This document shows positions 18,848 through 26,127 of a DNA stretch of 64,000 nucleotides, in pieces. Positions within the stretch are counted from its first letter, which is position 1; every line of letters starts with the position of its first letter. The DNA lies in the NCBI GenBank assembly GCA_052389435.1, contig JBQTIB010000109.1, forward strand, positions 1-64,000, written 5' to 3'. The position numbers were made by a program, and so were the translations under genes. The notes under the pieces were generated by a model. It was not told the DNA's origin, made no database searches, and was given only the letters and a program-made list of their open reading frames with translations. This DNA is from JBQTKD01 sp052389435. GTDB lineage: Bacteria > Actinomycetota > Actinomycetes > Sporichthyales > Sporichthyaceae.

Positions 18848-20008
18848 TCACGCGATCCGCACTCCGCGCGGCAGCGATCCAGTCGGAGCCCGGAGGCGTC
18901 GGATGGTCACCGAGACCGCGCCGACGGTGAGCAGGGCGTGGAAGGCCAGCCCCCACGGCCACACCGCCGCGGGTTCCTCGTCGCGGTCCTCGAGGCTCGC
19001 CACGAAGGATCCGTCGACACCGCCGCCTCCGACGGGTTCCGCCATGTCGCCCGCCAGTGTTGTCGAGTACGGATCCCAGTTCGGGTTGCGAGTGCGTCGG
19101 ATCTCCTGGCCGAGTTCGCCGAGCGGGTCGAGGGGATCGCCGATCTGGTTGCCGAGGCGATCGCGGCGCGGCGGCGAACTGGGCGCAGCGTCGGCGAGGA
19201 CGACGAACGGATTGGGGGCGAGCAGCCACCAGATCCGCTCGGGGTGGGTCTCGGTGGTCGTGTAGGAGCCCTGCTGGGTCTGGCCCGGGATGGCCCGGCC
19301 CTGCTCGTCGACGGCCGGCGAGGTGTAGGTGTAGGTCTCGGAGGTTTCGGTGAGCGGCGTCGCCAGTGCGAACACGACCACCGTCCCGACGCCGAGTCCG
19401 AACACGACGACGTAGGACAGCACCGCCGAGGTCACCGTCCGGGCCAGGACGGCCGACAGGGCCTGGGCGATCGCGCAGATCGAGGCCAGCAGTGCGGCGA
19501 CGACGAGCAGGCACACCAGGGCCTTGCCGACGGAGACGCCGCCCATGAACAGCGTTGCGACGACCAACGGCGTGGCGACCAGCAGGAACACCAGCGCCGT
19601 ACCCCACGCGGCGAGGAGCTTCCCTAGAGCGGTTTCCGTCGGTGTCAGCAGACTGACCTGCAACCCGGCCAGGACCCCTCGCTCGCGGTCTCCGTTGACC
19701 GACTGCGCCGTCAGCGCGGGCACCACGATCAGCGAGAGGCCGAGCAGCAGGAGCATCAGGCCGCCGAAGGTCGGAACGCCTTCGTAGCCGAGGTTGTCGA
19801 CGCTGTCCTCGGCCTGCACCGCCGCATAGATCAGCGCAGTGAGCACCGCGAGCACCGCGAACCAGAGGTAGAGCAGCGCCCGCCACCGCCCGGTGCGGAT
19901 CCGGACGCGGAACTCGTGGGCGGCGACGGTTCGCACACCGGACCACGAGGTGCGGGTGGCCGCGCGCGCTCCGGCCGTCGAGGCGATGGACGGGTTCTGC
20001 TCAGTCAC
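18848..20008 (-). CDS. ABC-2 type transporter permease
   Basis: A 386-residue membrane protein with about six TM helices. The N-terminus has the AAHEFRVRIRTGRWR amphipathic segment typical of ABC-2 permeases, followed by the first TM helix, and SVNGDRERGVLAGLQVSLLTPTE, the conserved cytoplasmic stretch of this family. A large extracytoplasmic loop (about 210-340) separates the last two helices. The GTG start overlaps the stop of the ATPase gene (GTGA). Exports an unidentified substrate together with the ATPase. Confidence 0.88.
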   Translation of the reverse strand: MTEQNPSIASTAGARAATRTSWSGVRTVAAHEFRVRIRTGRWRALLYLWFAVLAVLTALIYAAVQAEDSVDNLGYEGVPTFGGLMLLLLGLSLIVVPALTAQSVNGDRERGVLAGLQVSLLTPTETALGKLLAAWGTALVFLLVATPLVVATLFMGGVSVGKALVCLLVVAALLASICAIAQALSAVLARTVTSAVLSYVVVFGLGVGTVVVFALATPLTETSETYTYTSPAVDEQGRAIPGQTQQGSYTTTETHPERIWWLLAPNPFVVLADAAPSSPPRRDRLGNQIGDPLDPLGELGQEIRRTRNPNWDPYSTTLAGDMAEPVGGGGVDGSFVASLEDRDEEPAAVWPWGLAFHALLTVGAVSVTIRRLRAPTGSLPRGVRIA

Positions 20009-20937
20009 AGTCGCTCCTGCGTCATCGCGAGGTAGGCCGTCTCCAACGCGCTGCCCGTCGGAGCGAACGCGACGATGCGCACGCCCTCCCGGACGAGGGC
20101 GTCGAGTAGATCGGCCGCGGCCTGCTCGCCCTGCAGGGACACCTGGACCGCGCCCGGGTCTGCGGCGTCGTGCTCGACGCGGAGCCTGGTCAGGGCCGCG
20201 ATCAGCCCCAGCGGATCCAACGCCCGGATGCGCCAGGGCATCGCGCCGAGGGGCGCCGAGCGCAGGTCGGCGACGAGGGTCGTGGAGACGGTGCGCCCGC
20301 CGGCGACGAACACGGCGCGGTCGGCCATCTCCTCGAGCTCGGACAGGATGTGGCTCGACACCAGCAGCGCGCAGCCCGCTGCGGCCAGGCCGCGCAGGAT
20401 CGTCCGCAGCTCGATGCGGCTGCGCGGGTCCAGTCCGGACGCGGGCTCGTCGAGCAGCAGCACCGACGGCTCGTGCACGATCGCCCGCGCCAGCCCCAGC
20501 CGCTGCTTCTGCCCGCGCGAGAGCACGTGCACGGGCCGCTCGGCGAACTCCTCGAGGTGCACCAGGGCGAGCAGTTCACGCGCACGGGCCGCGCCCTGAA
20601 CGGGCGTCAGCCGATAGGACGCCGCGACGAACTCCAGTACCTCGCGGGCGGTGAGGGTGTCGTAGGTGCCGAAGGCGTCCGGCATCCACCCGAGGCGGGC
20701 CCGCACCTCGCGCGGCGCGACGACCGGGTCGTACCCGGCGACGGTCACCTGTCCGGCGTTCGGAGTCAGCAGCGTGGCGAGGATGAGGAGCAGCGTCGTC
20801 TTGCCCGCCCCGTTCGGTCCGACCAGCGCGGTGACCTCGCCGGGCAGGGCCTCGACGTCCATGCCCGCGACCGCGGCGACGTCCCCGAACAGCCGGTACA
20901 CGTCCACCGCGCGGATTCCCGGCGCCGGTTCCGTCAC
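20005..20937 (-). CDS. ABC transporter ATP-binding protein
   Basis: A 310-residue ATPase. Walker A GPNGAGKTT near 40-48, signature LSRGQKQRL, Walker B VLLLDEP, D-loop SGLDPRSR and the switch His in LVSSHILSE. The C-terminal 90 residues are the extra domain found in ABC-2 type ATPases (CcmA-like). GGAGGAGGGG precedes the GTG at 20937; the frame is open to 20976 but has no better start. It forms a two-gene operon with the permease at 18848. Confidence 0.93.
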   Translation of the reverse strand: MTEPAPGIRAVDVYRLFGDVAAVAGMDVEALPGEVTALVGPNGAGKTTLLLILATLLTPNAGQVTVAGYDPVVAPREVRARLGWMPDAFGTYDTLTAREVLEFVAASYRLTPVQGAARARELLALVHLEEFAERPVHVLSRGQKQRLGLARAIVHEPSVLLLDEPASGLDPRSRIELRTILRGLAAAGCALLVSSHILSELEEMADRAVFVAGGRTVSTTLVADLRSAPLGAMPWRIRALDPLGLIAALTRLRVEHDAADPGAVQVSLQGEQAAADLLDALVREGVRIVAFAPTGSALETAYLAMTQERL

Positions 20938-21048
20938 GAGCCCCTCCTCCGTGCCGCGGCTCCGTGCCCTCGGCAACGGTAGGACGCACGAGGGCCCCGA
21001 AACGTTGGGCCGCAGCGCAACAATCGCCGACGGATCGGCCCGCCGGCC

Positions 21049-22953
21049 CTAGAAGGGCGGTTCGTCCGGATAGGCGGGCGGCGACGCGTAGACCACGGTC
21101 GCCGCGGGTGGTGGCAACGGGCCGGTGTGCTGCCAGACCTGGGAGACCTGCCACGGGAGGTCTTCGTGATCGCGATCGGGGTCCGGGCCCTCCTCCTGCC
21201 CCACCATCCACAGATCGGGCCCGGGGGCAGGGAGCCTTCGGAGGACCGGCGGCACGGAGACGACGTAGTGACGCCCGAGTGCCGTGCACCAGCGGTACCC
21301 GCGGATGGTCCAGCTGTGCAGCGTCCACAGGCCTTCGGTCTTCAGCCCGTGGTCTCGGCCGCAGACGGGGCCGAGGTTGACCCCGACCGTGCGCCCGCCC
21401 AGCGCCCAGTCGCGCCGGTGGTCGATTTCGCAGCGCCGCGCCGGCCGACCACAGCCGACGCCGATGCAGCGCGGCTGGTCCAGTTCCACGGCGCGGCGCA
21501 GACCGCGTCCGGGCATGCGTCGATCGGAGTCGTCGGGCAGCGGTTTCGGGTGGCGCATCCGGTCGGTCAACTCGGCCAGAACCGGATACCAACTGCGGTA
21601 CTGCTCCGGATCGACCAACTCGATCCCCTCGCCTGCCTCGACGAGGTCGCGCAGCAGCGTGGCGGGAACGAGGATGTCGACGATCCCCCGGTGCCGAACT
21701 GTGCGCTTGCGCCACCCTCGGGGTCGGGTTCGGATCAGGCCGGACCCGATCGGGTGGCCCTCGTCGTCGGTCAGGGAGTACCGCCACTGGGCCGCCGCCA
21801 TCGTCGCCATCAGGTCCAGGGCGTAGTCCGGGTTGACCGGCGTCCACCCTGCGAGCTCCGCGGGCGCGCGGTCCACGCCCAGCAACGTCGTCAACCGGAT
21901 CCGCAGGTGCACACCGGCCTGCGGCGACTCCGCCCGACGCATCGAAACCGGACGCGGGGGCGAGGACGCGGCAGCGGAGGCCGGGGCGTCCGCGGGGCGG
22001 GCGGTATCGGCTGCGTTCGAGGCCGCGGCGGAATCGGCGACCGAGTCGGCGGCCCCTGCGTCGGCGGTGAAGACGGCTGGGTCGGAGGTTGCGTTCGAGG
22101 CCGCGGCGGAATCGGCGGCCCCTACGTCGGCGGTTAGAGCGGCTGGGTCGGAGGTTTCGCCAGCGCAGTCGGCCGGGGCGGCGCAGTCGCCCGGGGCGGC
22201 GGCGCGGGCGGCCGGGTCGACGGGGGCGGCGGCGCAGTCGGTTGGGTCTGCCGCATCCTGCGTGGCCGGCCGAGAGGCCGCGAGGGCCGCGAAGATCTCG
22301 GTGTCGGTCATGCCCTCGTAGGTGCCGTCGAGCATTCCGCAGAAAAGCTCGACCCGCAGGTGGTCGATGGGCCGTGGGTCCCCGTCGCGCTTGGCCGCCC
22401 GGGCCAGCTCGGTCAACCGGCCGCACACCGCCGCCGCCCGGTGCGGTTCCAGGCTCTGCCCGGACACGTCCGCCGTGCCGTCCGGGTTCGCGCGACCGAC
22501 GACTCTGCGCCGGCGCACCGACTCCTTGAACCGACGTTCCGCCCACGTCGGGTCCAGCGCGATCCCGATGGTCGCGATCTCCTTGATCAGCAGGTGGGCG
22601 GGCAACTGCTCGTCCGCGTCGAGTACGGCCCGAGGCAGGAGTTCGGCGACGACCGCGTGGGCGTGCTCGTCGGACATCTCCGCGGTCCAGTCGACGAAGA
22701 CCGCCGCCCGCTGCTCGTCCAGGCCGCCGGCGGCCATGGCCGCGTGCAGCTCGGGCAGGCGCTTGATCGCGTCCCACGCCGTGTTCAACAGCCTGCCCGC
22801 CGCGGTGGCCGAGATGCCCAGGGCCGCCCGGATCTCGTCCACGGCGCGCTCGTGCGGGAGCTGCAGCCGCTGCACCGTCGACACGCTTCCCGGCCGCCGC
22901 AGGGAGACCTCCAGGACCCACGCGTACCCCACGGCCGACGCCTCGTTCTTCAA
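21049..22953 (-). CDS. DUF222/13E12-family HNH endonuclease, main frame (lacks in-frame N-terminus)
   Basis: A 634-residue reading from TTG 22953. The first 240 residues are DUF222-like helices (ERAVDEIRAALGISATAAGRLL, then AVFVDWTAEMSD). An Ala/Asp/Pro-rich linker of about 110 residues follows, then a second conserved part, and the HNH nuclease domain near 500-560: CIGVGCGRPARRCEIDHRRDW then NLGPVCGRDHGLK, with the zinc/metal-type cysteines and histidines. Similar to mycobacterial REP13E12 proteins. The true N-terminus is almost certainly the 45-codon frame at 22950-23087, joined by a frameshift; see that entry. If the frameshift is real, the gene is broken, though TTG-initiated translation of the remainder is possible. 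Confidence 0.8.
   Translation of the reverse strand: MKNEASAVGYAWVLEVSLRRPGSVSTVQRLQLPHERAVDEIRAALGISATAAGRLLNTAWDAIKRLPELHAAMAAGGLDEQRAAVFVDWTAEMSDEHAHAVVAELLPRAVLDADEQLPAHLLIKEIATIGIALDPTWAERRFKESVRRRRVVGRANPDGTADVSGQSLEPHRAAAVCGRLTELARAAKRDGDPRPIDHLRVELFCGMLDGTYEGMTDTEIFAALAASRPATQDAADPTDCAAAPVDPAARAAAPGDCAAPADCAGETSDPAALTADVGAADSAAASNATSDPAVFTADAGAADSVADSAAASNAADTARPADAPASAAASSPPRPVSMRRAESPQAGVHLRIRLTTLLGVDRAPAELAGWTPVNPDYALDLMATMAAAQWRYSLTDDEGHPIGSGLIRTRPRGWRKRTVRHRGIVDILVPATLLRDLVEAGEGIELVDPEQYRSWYPVLAELTDRMRHPKPLPDDSDRRMPGRGLRRAVELDQPRCIGVGCGRPARRCEIDHRRDWALGGRTVGVNLGPVCGRDHGLKTEGLWTLHSWTIRGYRWCTALGRHYVVSVPPVLRRLPAPGPDLWMVGQEEGPDPDRDHEDLPWQVSQVWQHTGPLPPPAATVVYASPPAYPDEPPF
22013..22156. 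repeat. Imperfect in-frame tandem repeat in the HNH linker
   Basis: A 78-base unit (22013-22090) and a 66-base unit (22091-22156) both begin GCGTTCGAGGCCGCGGCGG and end GGCTGGGTCGGAGGTT. They differ by a 12-base deletion and a few substitutions, so the reading frame is kept. They encode the Ala/Asp-rich linker between DUF222 and HNH. Confidence 0.85.
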
Positions 22954-23087
22954 CCGCTGCGCCGCACTAACACCTCGACCGAACCGAAGCCGGACACCGA
23001 ATCCGGAGCGATCTCGGCCACCAGCGCAGCCAGTTCCGGCAACGGCGTCGACGCGACGTCGTCCGGAAGCGGCTGCGAGATCCCCAT
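22950..23087 (-). pseudogene. Out-of-frame N-terminal segment of the HNH gene
   Basis: A 45-codon frame from ATG 23087 ends in TGA at 22950. Its sequence (PELAALVAEIAPDSVSGFGSVEVLV) aligns with the N-terminus of the HNH protein at 1-193 (GAVLGAISPEDLCGHDAVSF). Switching to the other frame at about 22965-22970 gives VEVLV followed directly by AAQRLKNEAS, a natural continuation. One missing base, or a -1 frameshift, explains the break. The ATG is supported by a promoter whose -10 box ends six bases before it. Confidence 0.75.
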
Positions 23088-23090
23088 GGG

Positions 23091-23122
23091 TCGATAATAT
23101 GTTCGAATCAGAGCAAGTTCAA
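23091..23122 (-). promoter_or_regulatory. Leaderless promoter with SOS (LexA) box for the HNH gene
   Basis: On the minus strand TTGAAC (23117-23122) and TATTAT (23094-23099) are separated by exactly 17 bases, and the -10 ends six bases before ATG 23087, so transcription probably starts at the ATG. TCGATA-ATAT-GTTCGA at 23091-23106 matches the LexA consensus at 10 of 12 arm positions and covers the -10. Confidence 0.7.
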
Positions 23123-23152
23123 CCACCGAGAGAGAGCATATGTGTGGATGCA

Positions 23153-23187
23153 CGAAGTCCCCGCCGCTGGTAGCGACGGGGACTTCG
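23153..23187 (-). terminator. Strong hairpin terminator after etfA
   Basis: CGAAGTCCCCG (23153-23163) pairs perfectly with CGGGGACTTCG (23177-23187). After one mismatch, four more pairs (CGCT/AGCG) close a GGT loop. It begins 18 bases after the etfA stop codon on the minus strand. There is no U-tract. It separates etfBA from the HNH promoter. Confidence 0.75.
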
Positions 23188-23205
23188 AAGTGCAGTCGGC
23201 GAAGG

Positions 23206-24165
23206 TCAGCCCTTGCGCTTGACGATCTCGTCGGTGGCCTGCGGGAGGACCTTGTGCAGGTCGCCCACGACGCCGTAGTCGGCGAGTTCGAAGATCGGGG
23301 CCTCGCGGTCCTTGTTGACCGCGACGATCAGCTTGGAGGTCTGCATGCCCGCGCGGTGCTGGATCGCGCCCGAGATGCCGGCGGCGATGTACAGGGAGGG
23401 CGAAACGGTCTTGCCGGTCTGGCCGACCTGGGACTGGTGGGGGTACCACCCGGCGTCGACGACGGCACGGGAGGCGCCGACCGCTGCGCCGAGGGAGTCC
23501 GCGAGGGCCTCGACGACGGCCATGCCGCCCTCGGAGCCGATGCCGCGGCCGCCGGAGACGACGATCGCGGCCTCGGTGAGTTCCGGGCGCTCGCCCTTCT
23601 CCTCCACGACGCGGTCGACGATCTTCGCGGCCTTGGCCGACTCCGAGAGTTCCACGGCGACCGGCACGCGCGTGCCTGCGGCCGGGGCGGCCTCGGGCGG
23701 AGTGGCGTTCGGCAGCACCGCGATCAGCGGGGTGCCCGTGGTCACCTGGGAGTGCACCACGGTCGAGCCGCCGAAGATGGACTGCTCGGCGGTGACGCCG
23801 CCCTCGCTGGACAGCCCGGTGACGTCGGTGAGGATGCCGGAGTTCGTCTTGATCGCGAGGCGGCCGAGGATCTCCTTGCCGGTGGCGGTCGCGGCCACCA
23901 GGACCGCGGCCGGGGACTGCTCGGCAACGAGCTTGGCGAGCACCTCGGCCGTCGGGGCGACGACGTAGTCGTTCAGTTCGGCGGCGTCGGCGACGTAGAT
24001 CGTGGCCGCGCCGTACTCCGCGAGCTTGTCCGCGGCTGCATCCACTCCCGAGCCGACGAAGACGGCGGCGGGCTCGCCCACCGCGCGGGCCATCGTCAGC
24101 AGTTCCAGGGTGACCTTCTTGACCGCACCGTCACTGTGCTCCACGAGCACGAGTACCTGCGCCAT
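23206..24165 (-). CDS. etfA: Electron transfer flavoprotein alpha subunit
   Basis: A 319-residue EtfA/FixB. The C-terminal FAD domain is clear: VVSGGRGIGSEGGM near 205, then DAGWYPHQSQVGQTGKTVSPSLY and AAGISGAIQHRAGM, ending in NKDREAPIFELADYGVVGD. With EtfB it carries electrons from acyl-CoA dehydrogenases to the quinone pool via ETF-quinone oxidoreductase. The ATG at 24165 lies 35 bases after etfB on the same strand, so the two form an operon, ended by the hairpin at 23153-23187. Confidence 0.96.
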   Translation of the reverse strand: MAQVLVLVEHSDGAVKKVTLELLTMARAVGEPAAVFVGSGVDAAADKLAEYGAATIYVADAAELNDYVVAPTAEVLAKLVAEQSPAAVLVAATATGKEILGRLAIKTNSGILTDVTGLSSEGGVTAEQSIFGGSTVVHSQVTTGTPLIAVLPNATPPEAAPAAGTRVPVAVELSESAKAAKIVDRVVEEKGERPELTEAAIVVSGGRGIGSEGGMAVVEALADSLGAAVGASRAVVDAGWYPHQSQVGQTGKTVSPSLYIAAGISGAIQHRAGMQTSKLIVAVNKDREAPIFELADYGVVGDLHKVLPQATDEIVKRKG

Positions 24166-24200
24166 GAAATTCGCTTCTCTCTATGCGTAGTGACGGAGGG

Positions 24201-24980
24201 TTACACGAACTTCTTGCCGGCGAGGAACTCGACCAGCGCGGCGCCGCCGTTGCCGTCGTCCTCGACGACGGTGCCCGCGGTACGGGGCGGACGGTTCGCC
24301 GCGTCGGCGACCTTGCTCCACGCGCCGGCCAGCCCGACCTGGTTCGCGTCCAGACCGAGTTCGGAGATGCCGACCTCGTCGACCGGCTTCTTCTTCGCGG
24401 CCATGATGCCCTTGAAGGAGGGGTAGCGCGGCTCGTTCATCTTCTCCACCACGGACACCACGGCCGGGGTCGAGGCGGTGACGACCTGGTAGCCGTCGTC
24501 GGTGATGCGCTGGACCTTCAGCCCGCCGCCCTCGACCTCGATCTTGTTCACGAACGTCAACTGCGGCAGCCCCAGGCGCTCGGCGAGCATCGCCGGCACC
24601 ACCGAGGTCCGGGAGTCGGAGGACTCCGAGCCGGCGATGATCAGGTCGTAGGTGCCGATCCGCTCGATGGCCTTGGCCAGCGCCAGGGAGGTCCCGACCG
24701 AGTCCGAGCCGGCGAGGGCGTCGTCCACGACGTGGACGGCGGAGTCCGCACCCATGGACAGGGCCTTGCGGATCGCGTCGGTGGCGCCGTCGGGGCCCAT
24801 CGACAGCACCGTCACGGAGCCACCGTGCTCCTCGGTCAACTGCAGGGCGGCCTCGATGGCGAACTCGTCCATCTCGTTGAGGATGTTGTCCCCCGAGCGA
24901 TCCAGCGTCTGCGACGCCGGGTCGAGCTTCTTCTCCGCCCAGGTGTCCGGCACCTGCTTCACGCACACGACGACATCCAT
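24201..24980 (-). CDS. etfB: Electron transfer flavoprotein beta subunit
   Basis: A 259-residue EtfB/FixA. It opens DVVVCVKQVPDTW, has the LNEMDEFAIEAALQL helix, VLSMGPDGATDAIRKALSMGAD and the signature IAGSESSDSRTSVVPAMLAERLG. The AMP-binding and docking loops of the family are intact. It pairs with EtfA to oxidise acyl-CoA dehydrogenases. GGAGGG lies upstream of the ATG at 24980. The 90-base spacer before it carries a 33-base near-palindrome over the likely -10. Confidence 0.96.
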   Translation of the reverse strand: MDVVVCVKQVPDTWAEKKLDPASQTLDRSGDNILNEMDEFAIEAALQLTEEHGGSVTVLSMGPDGATDAIRKALSMGADSAVHVVDDALAGSDSVGTSLALAKAIERIGTYDLIIAGSESSDSRTSVVPAMLAERLGLPQLTFVNKIEVEGGGLKVQRITDDGYQVVTASTPAVVSVVEKMNEPRYPSFKGIMAAKKKPVDEVGISELGLDANQVGLAGAWSKVADAANRPPRTAGTVVEDDGNGGAALVEFLAGKKFV

Positions 24981-25013
24981 GGACGCTCGTCCCTCCGCAG
25001 CTCGATTGACTTA

Positions 25014-25046
25014 GCTACCGCTCAGTATATGTTACTGGCTGGTAGC
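25014..25046. promoter_or_regulatory. Palindromic operator candidate upstream of etfBA
   Basis: GCTACCGCTCAGTA and TACTGGCTGGTAGC flank a TATGT centre and pair at 11 of 14 positions. On the minus strand the centre overlaps TATACT, a good -10 for etfB. Size and symmetry suit a TetR-type regulator, which is common for fatty-acid genes in actinobacteria. The regulator itself is not in the window. Confidence 0.55.
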
Positions 25047-25070
25047 AGATCCTACAAGAACACCCTCGGG

Positions 25071-25850
25071 CTAGCGCCCCGTGAACTTCGCCTTGCCGGG
25101 CCCGTTCTCCACGAAGGACCGCATGCCGTTCTTCTGATCCTCCGTGGCCCACAGCGCAGAGAAGGCCATCCGCTCGATCTCCAGACCGGTCTCGAGGTCG
25201 ACCTCGATGCCGCGATCGATCGCCGTCTTGGCCGCGCGCAGCGCCTGCGTCGGGCCGCCGACGAAGCTCTTCGCCCAGGCCAGCGCGGCGGAGTAGACCT
25301 CCTCGTCGGGCACCACCCGGTCGGCGAGGCCGATCCGCAGCGCCTCGTCGGCGTCGACGAACCGGCCCGAGAAGACGATCTCCTTCGCTCGAGCCGGCCC
25401 CACCAGTCGCGTCAGGCGCTGGGTGCCGCCGGCTCCGGGGATGATGCCCAGCAGGATCTCGGGCTGCCCGAGCTTCGCGCCCGCGCCCACGACGCGGAAG
25501 TCCGCGCACATCGCCAGTTCGCAACCGCCGCCGAGGGCGTAGCCGGTGATCGCGGCGATCGTCGGCTGCGGGATGCGGGTCACCGCGATGAAGCAGTTCT
25601 GCAGGACCGTCGAGTGCGCCGCCATCTCGACGTAGGTCATCTCGGCCATTTCCTTCACGTCCGCGCCGGCGGCGAAGACGCGCTCGCCGCCGTAGAGGAC
25701 GACGGCGGCGACGTCGGCGTCGGCCCCGACCTCGAGCGCCGCCTCGCGGATCTCCTGCTGCACCTGGGCGTTGAGGGCGTTCATCTTCGGCCGGTCCAGT
25801 CGGATCGTGGCGACCCCGTCCGCCTTCTCCAGCCGTACGAATTCGCCCAT
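25071..25850 (-). CDS. Enoyl-CoA hydratase (crotonase family)
   Basis: A 259-residue crotonase with both classical catalytic glutamates, Glu111 in GGGCELAMCADF and Glu131 in GQPEILLGIIPGAGG, and the oxyanion-hole AAGADVKEM near 61-69. It hydrates trans-2-enoyl-CoA to 3-hydroxyacyl-CoA in beta-oxidation. ATG 25850 is preceded by GGAGGA; the frame is open to 25874 without a better start. It lies just upstream of etfBA on the same strand, which fits a fatty-acid oxidation context, but the palindrome in between suggests etfBA has its own promoter. Confidence 0.93.
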   Translation of the reverse strand: MGEFVRLEKADGVATIRLDRPKMNALNAQVQQEIREAALEVGADADVAAVVLYGGERVFAAGADVKEMAEMTYVEMAAHSTVLQNCFIAVTRIPQPTIAAITGYALGGGCELAMCADFRVVGAGAKLGQPEILLGIIPGAGGTQRLTRLVGPARAKEIVFSGRFVDADEALRIGLADRVVPDEEVYSAALAWAKSFVGGPTQALRAAKTAIDRGIEVDLETGLEIERMAFSALWATEDQKNGMRSFVENGPGKAKFTGR

Positions 25851-26065
25851 TCGATCCTCCGCGGTCGATTGCACCCGATCAGCCTGTTCGCACGCTATCG
25901 ACTCGAACCGGACGCCGGCGCGGCCGTCCCGCTTTCGCGGCGCAATCCTCCGTTCGACCGAGGACCCCTGGAACTAACGGGCGAAGTCCCAAGACTTTGG
26001 TACCGAAGGTTCAAGGACGTGGAACGCCGCCCGATAAGCAGACGTCACACCAATCGACGCTCTCC

Positions 26066-26081
26066 GTGACCGACCGGTCAC
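26066..26081. promoter_or_regulatory. Inverted repeat upstream of the exopolysaccharide kinase gene
   Basis: GTGACC-GACC-GGTCAC is a perfect 6+6 inverted repeat, 47 bases before the BY-kinase ATG, in the 277-base spacer between divergent genes. It could be the operator for the exopolysaccharide operon. The spacer holds no gene. Confidence 0.4.
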
Positions 26082-26127
26082 GCGAGGTTGGAGCCGGCGG
26101 GCAGAACACGTAGGGGCACATCGCTAC

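Noticed and set aside
22950..22970. Programmed -1 frameshift in the HNH gene
   Set aside because: Not accepted as programmed: no slippery heptamer or downstream stem-loop was found, so a plain mutation or sequencing error is more likely.
26041..26127. Upstream extension of the BY-kinase or a second small gene
   Set aside because: No start with a ribosome-binding site, and the 26128 ATG begins exactly at the Wzz-domain motif.
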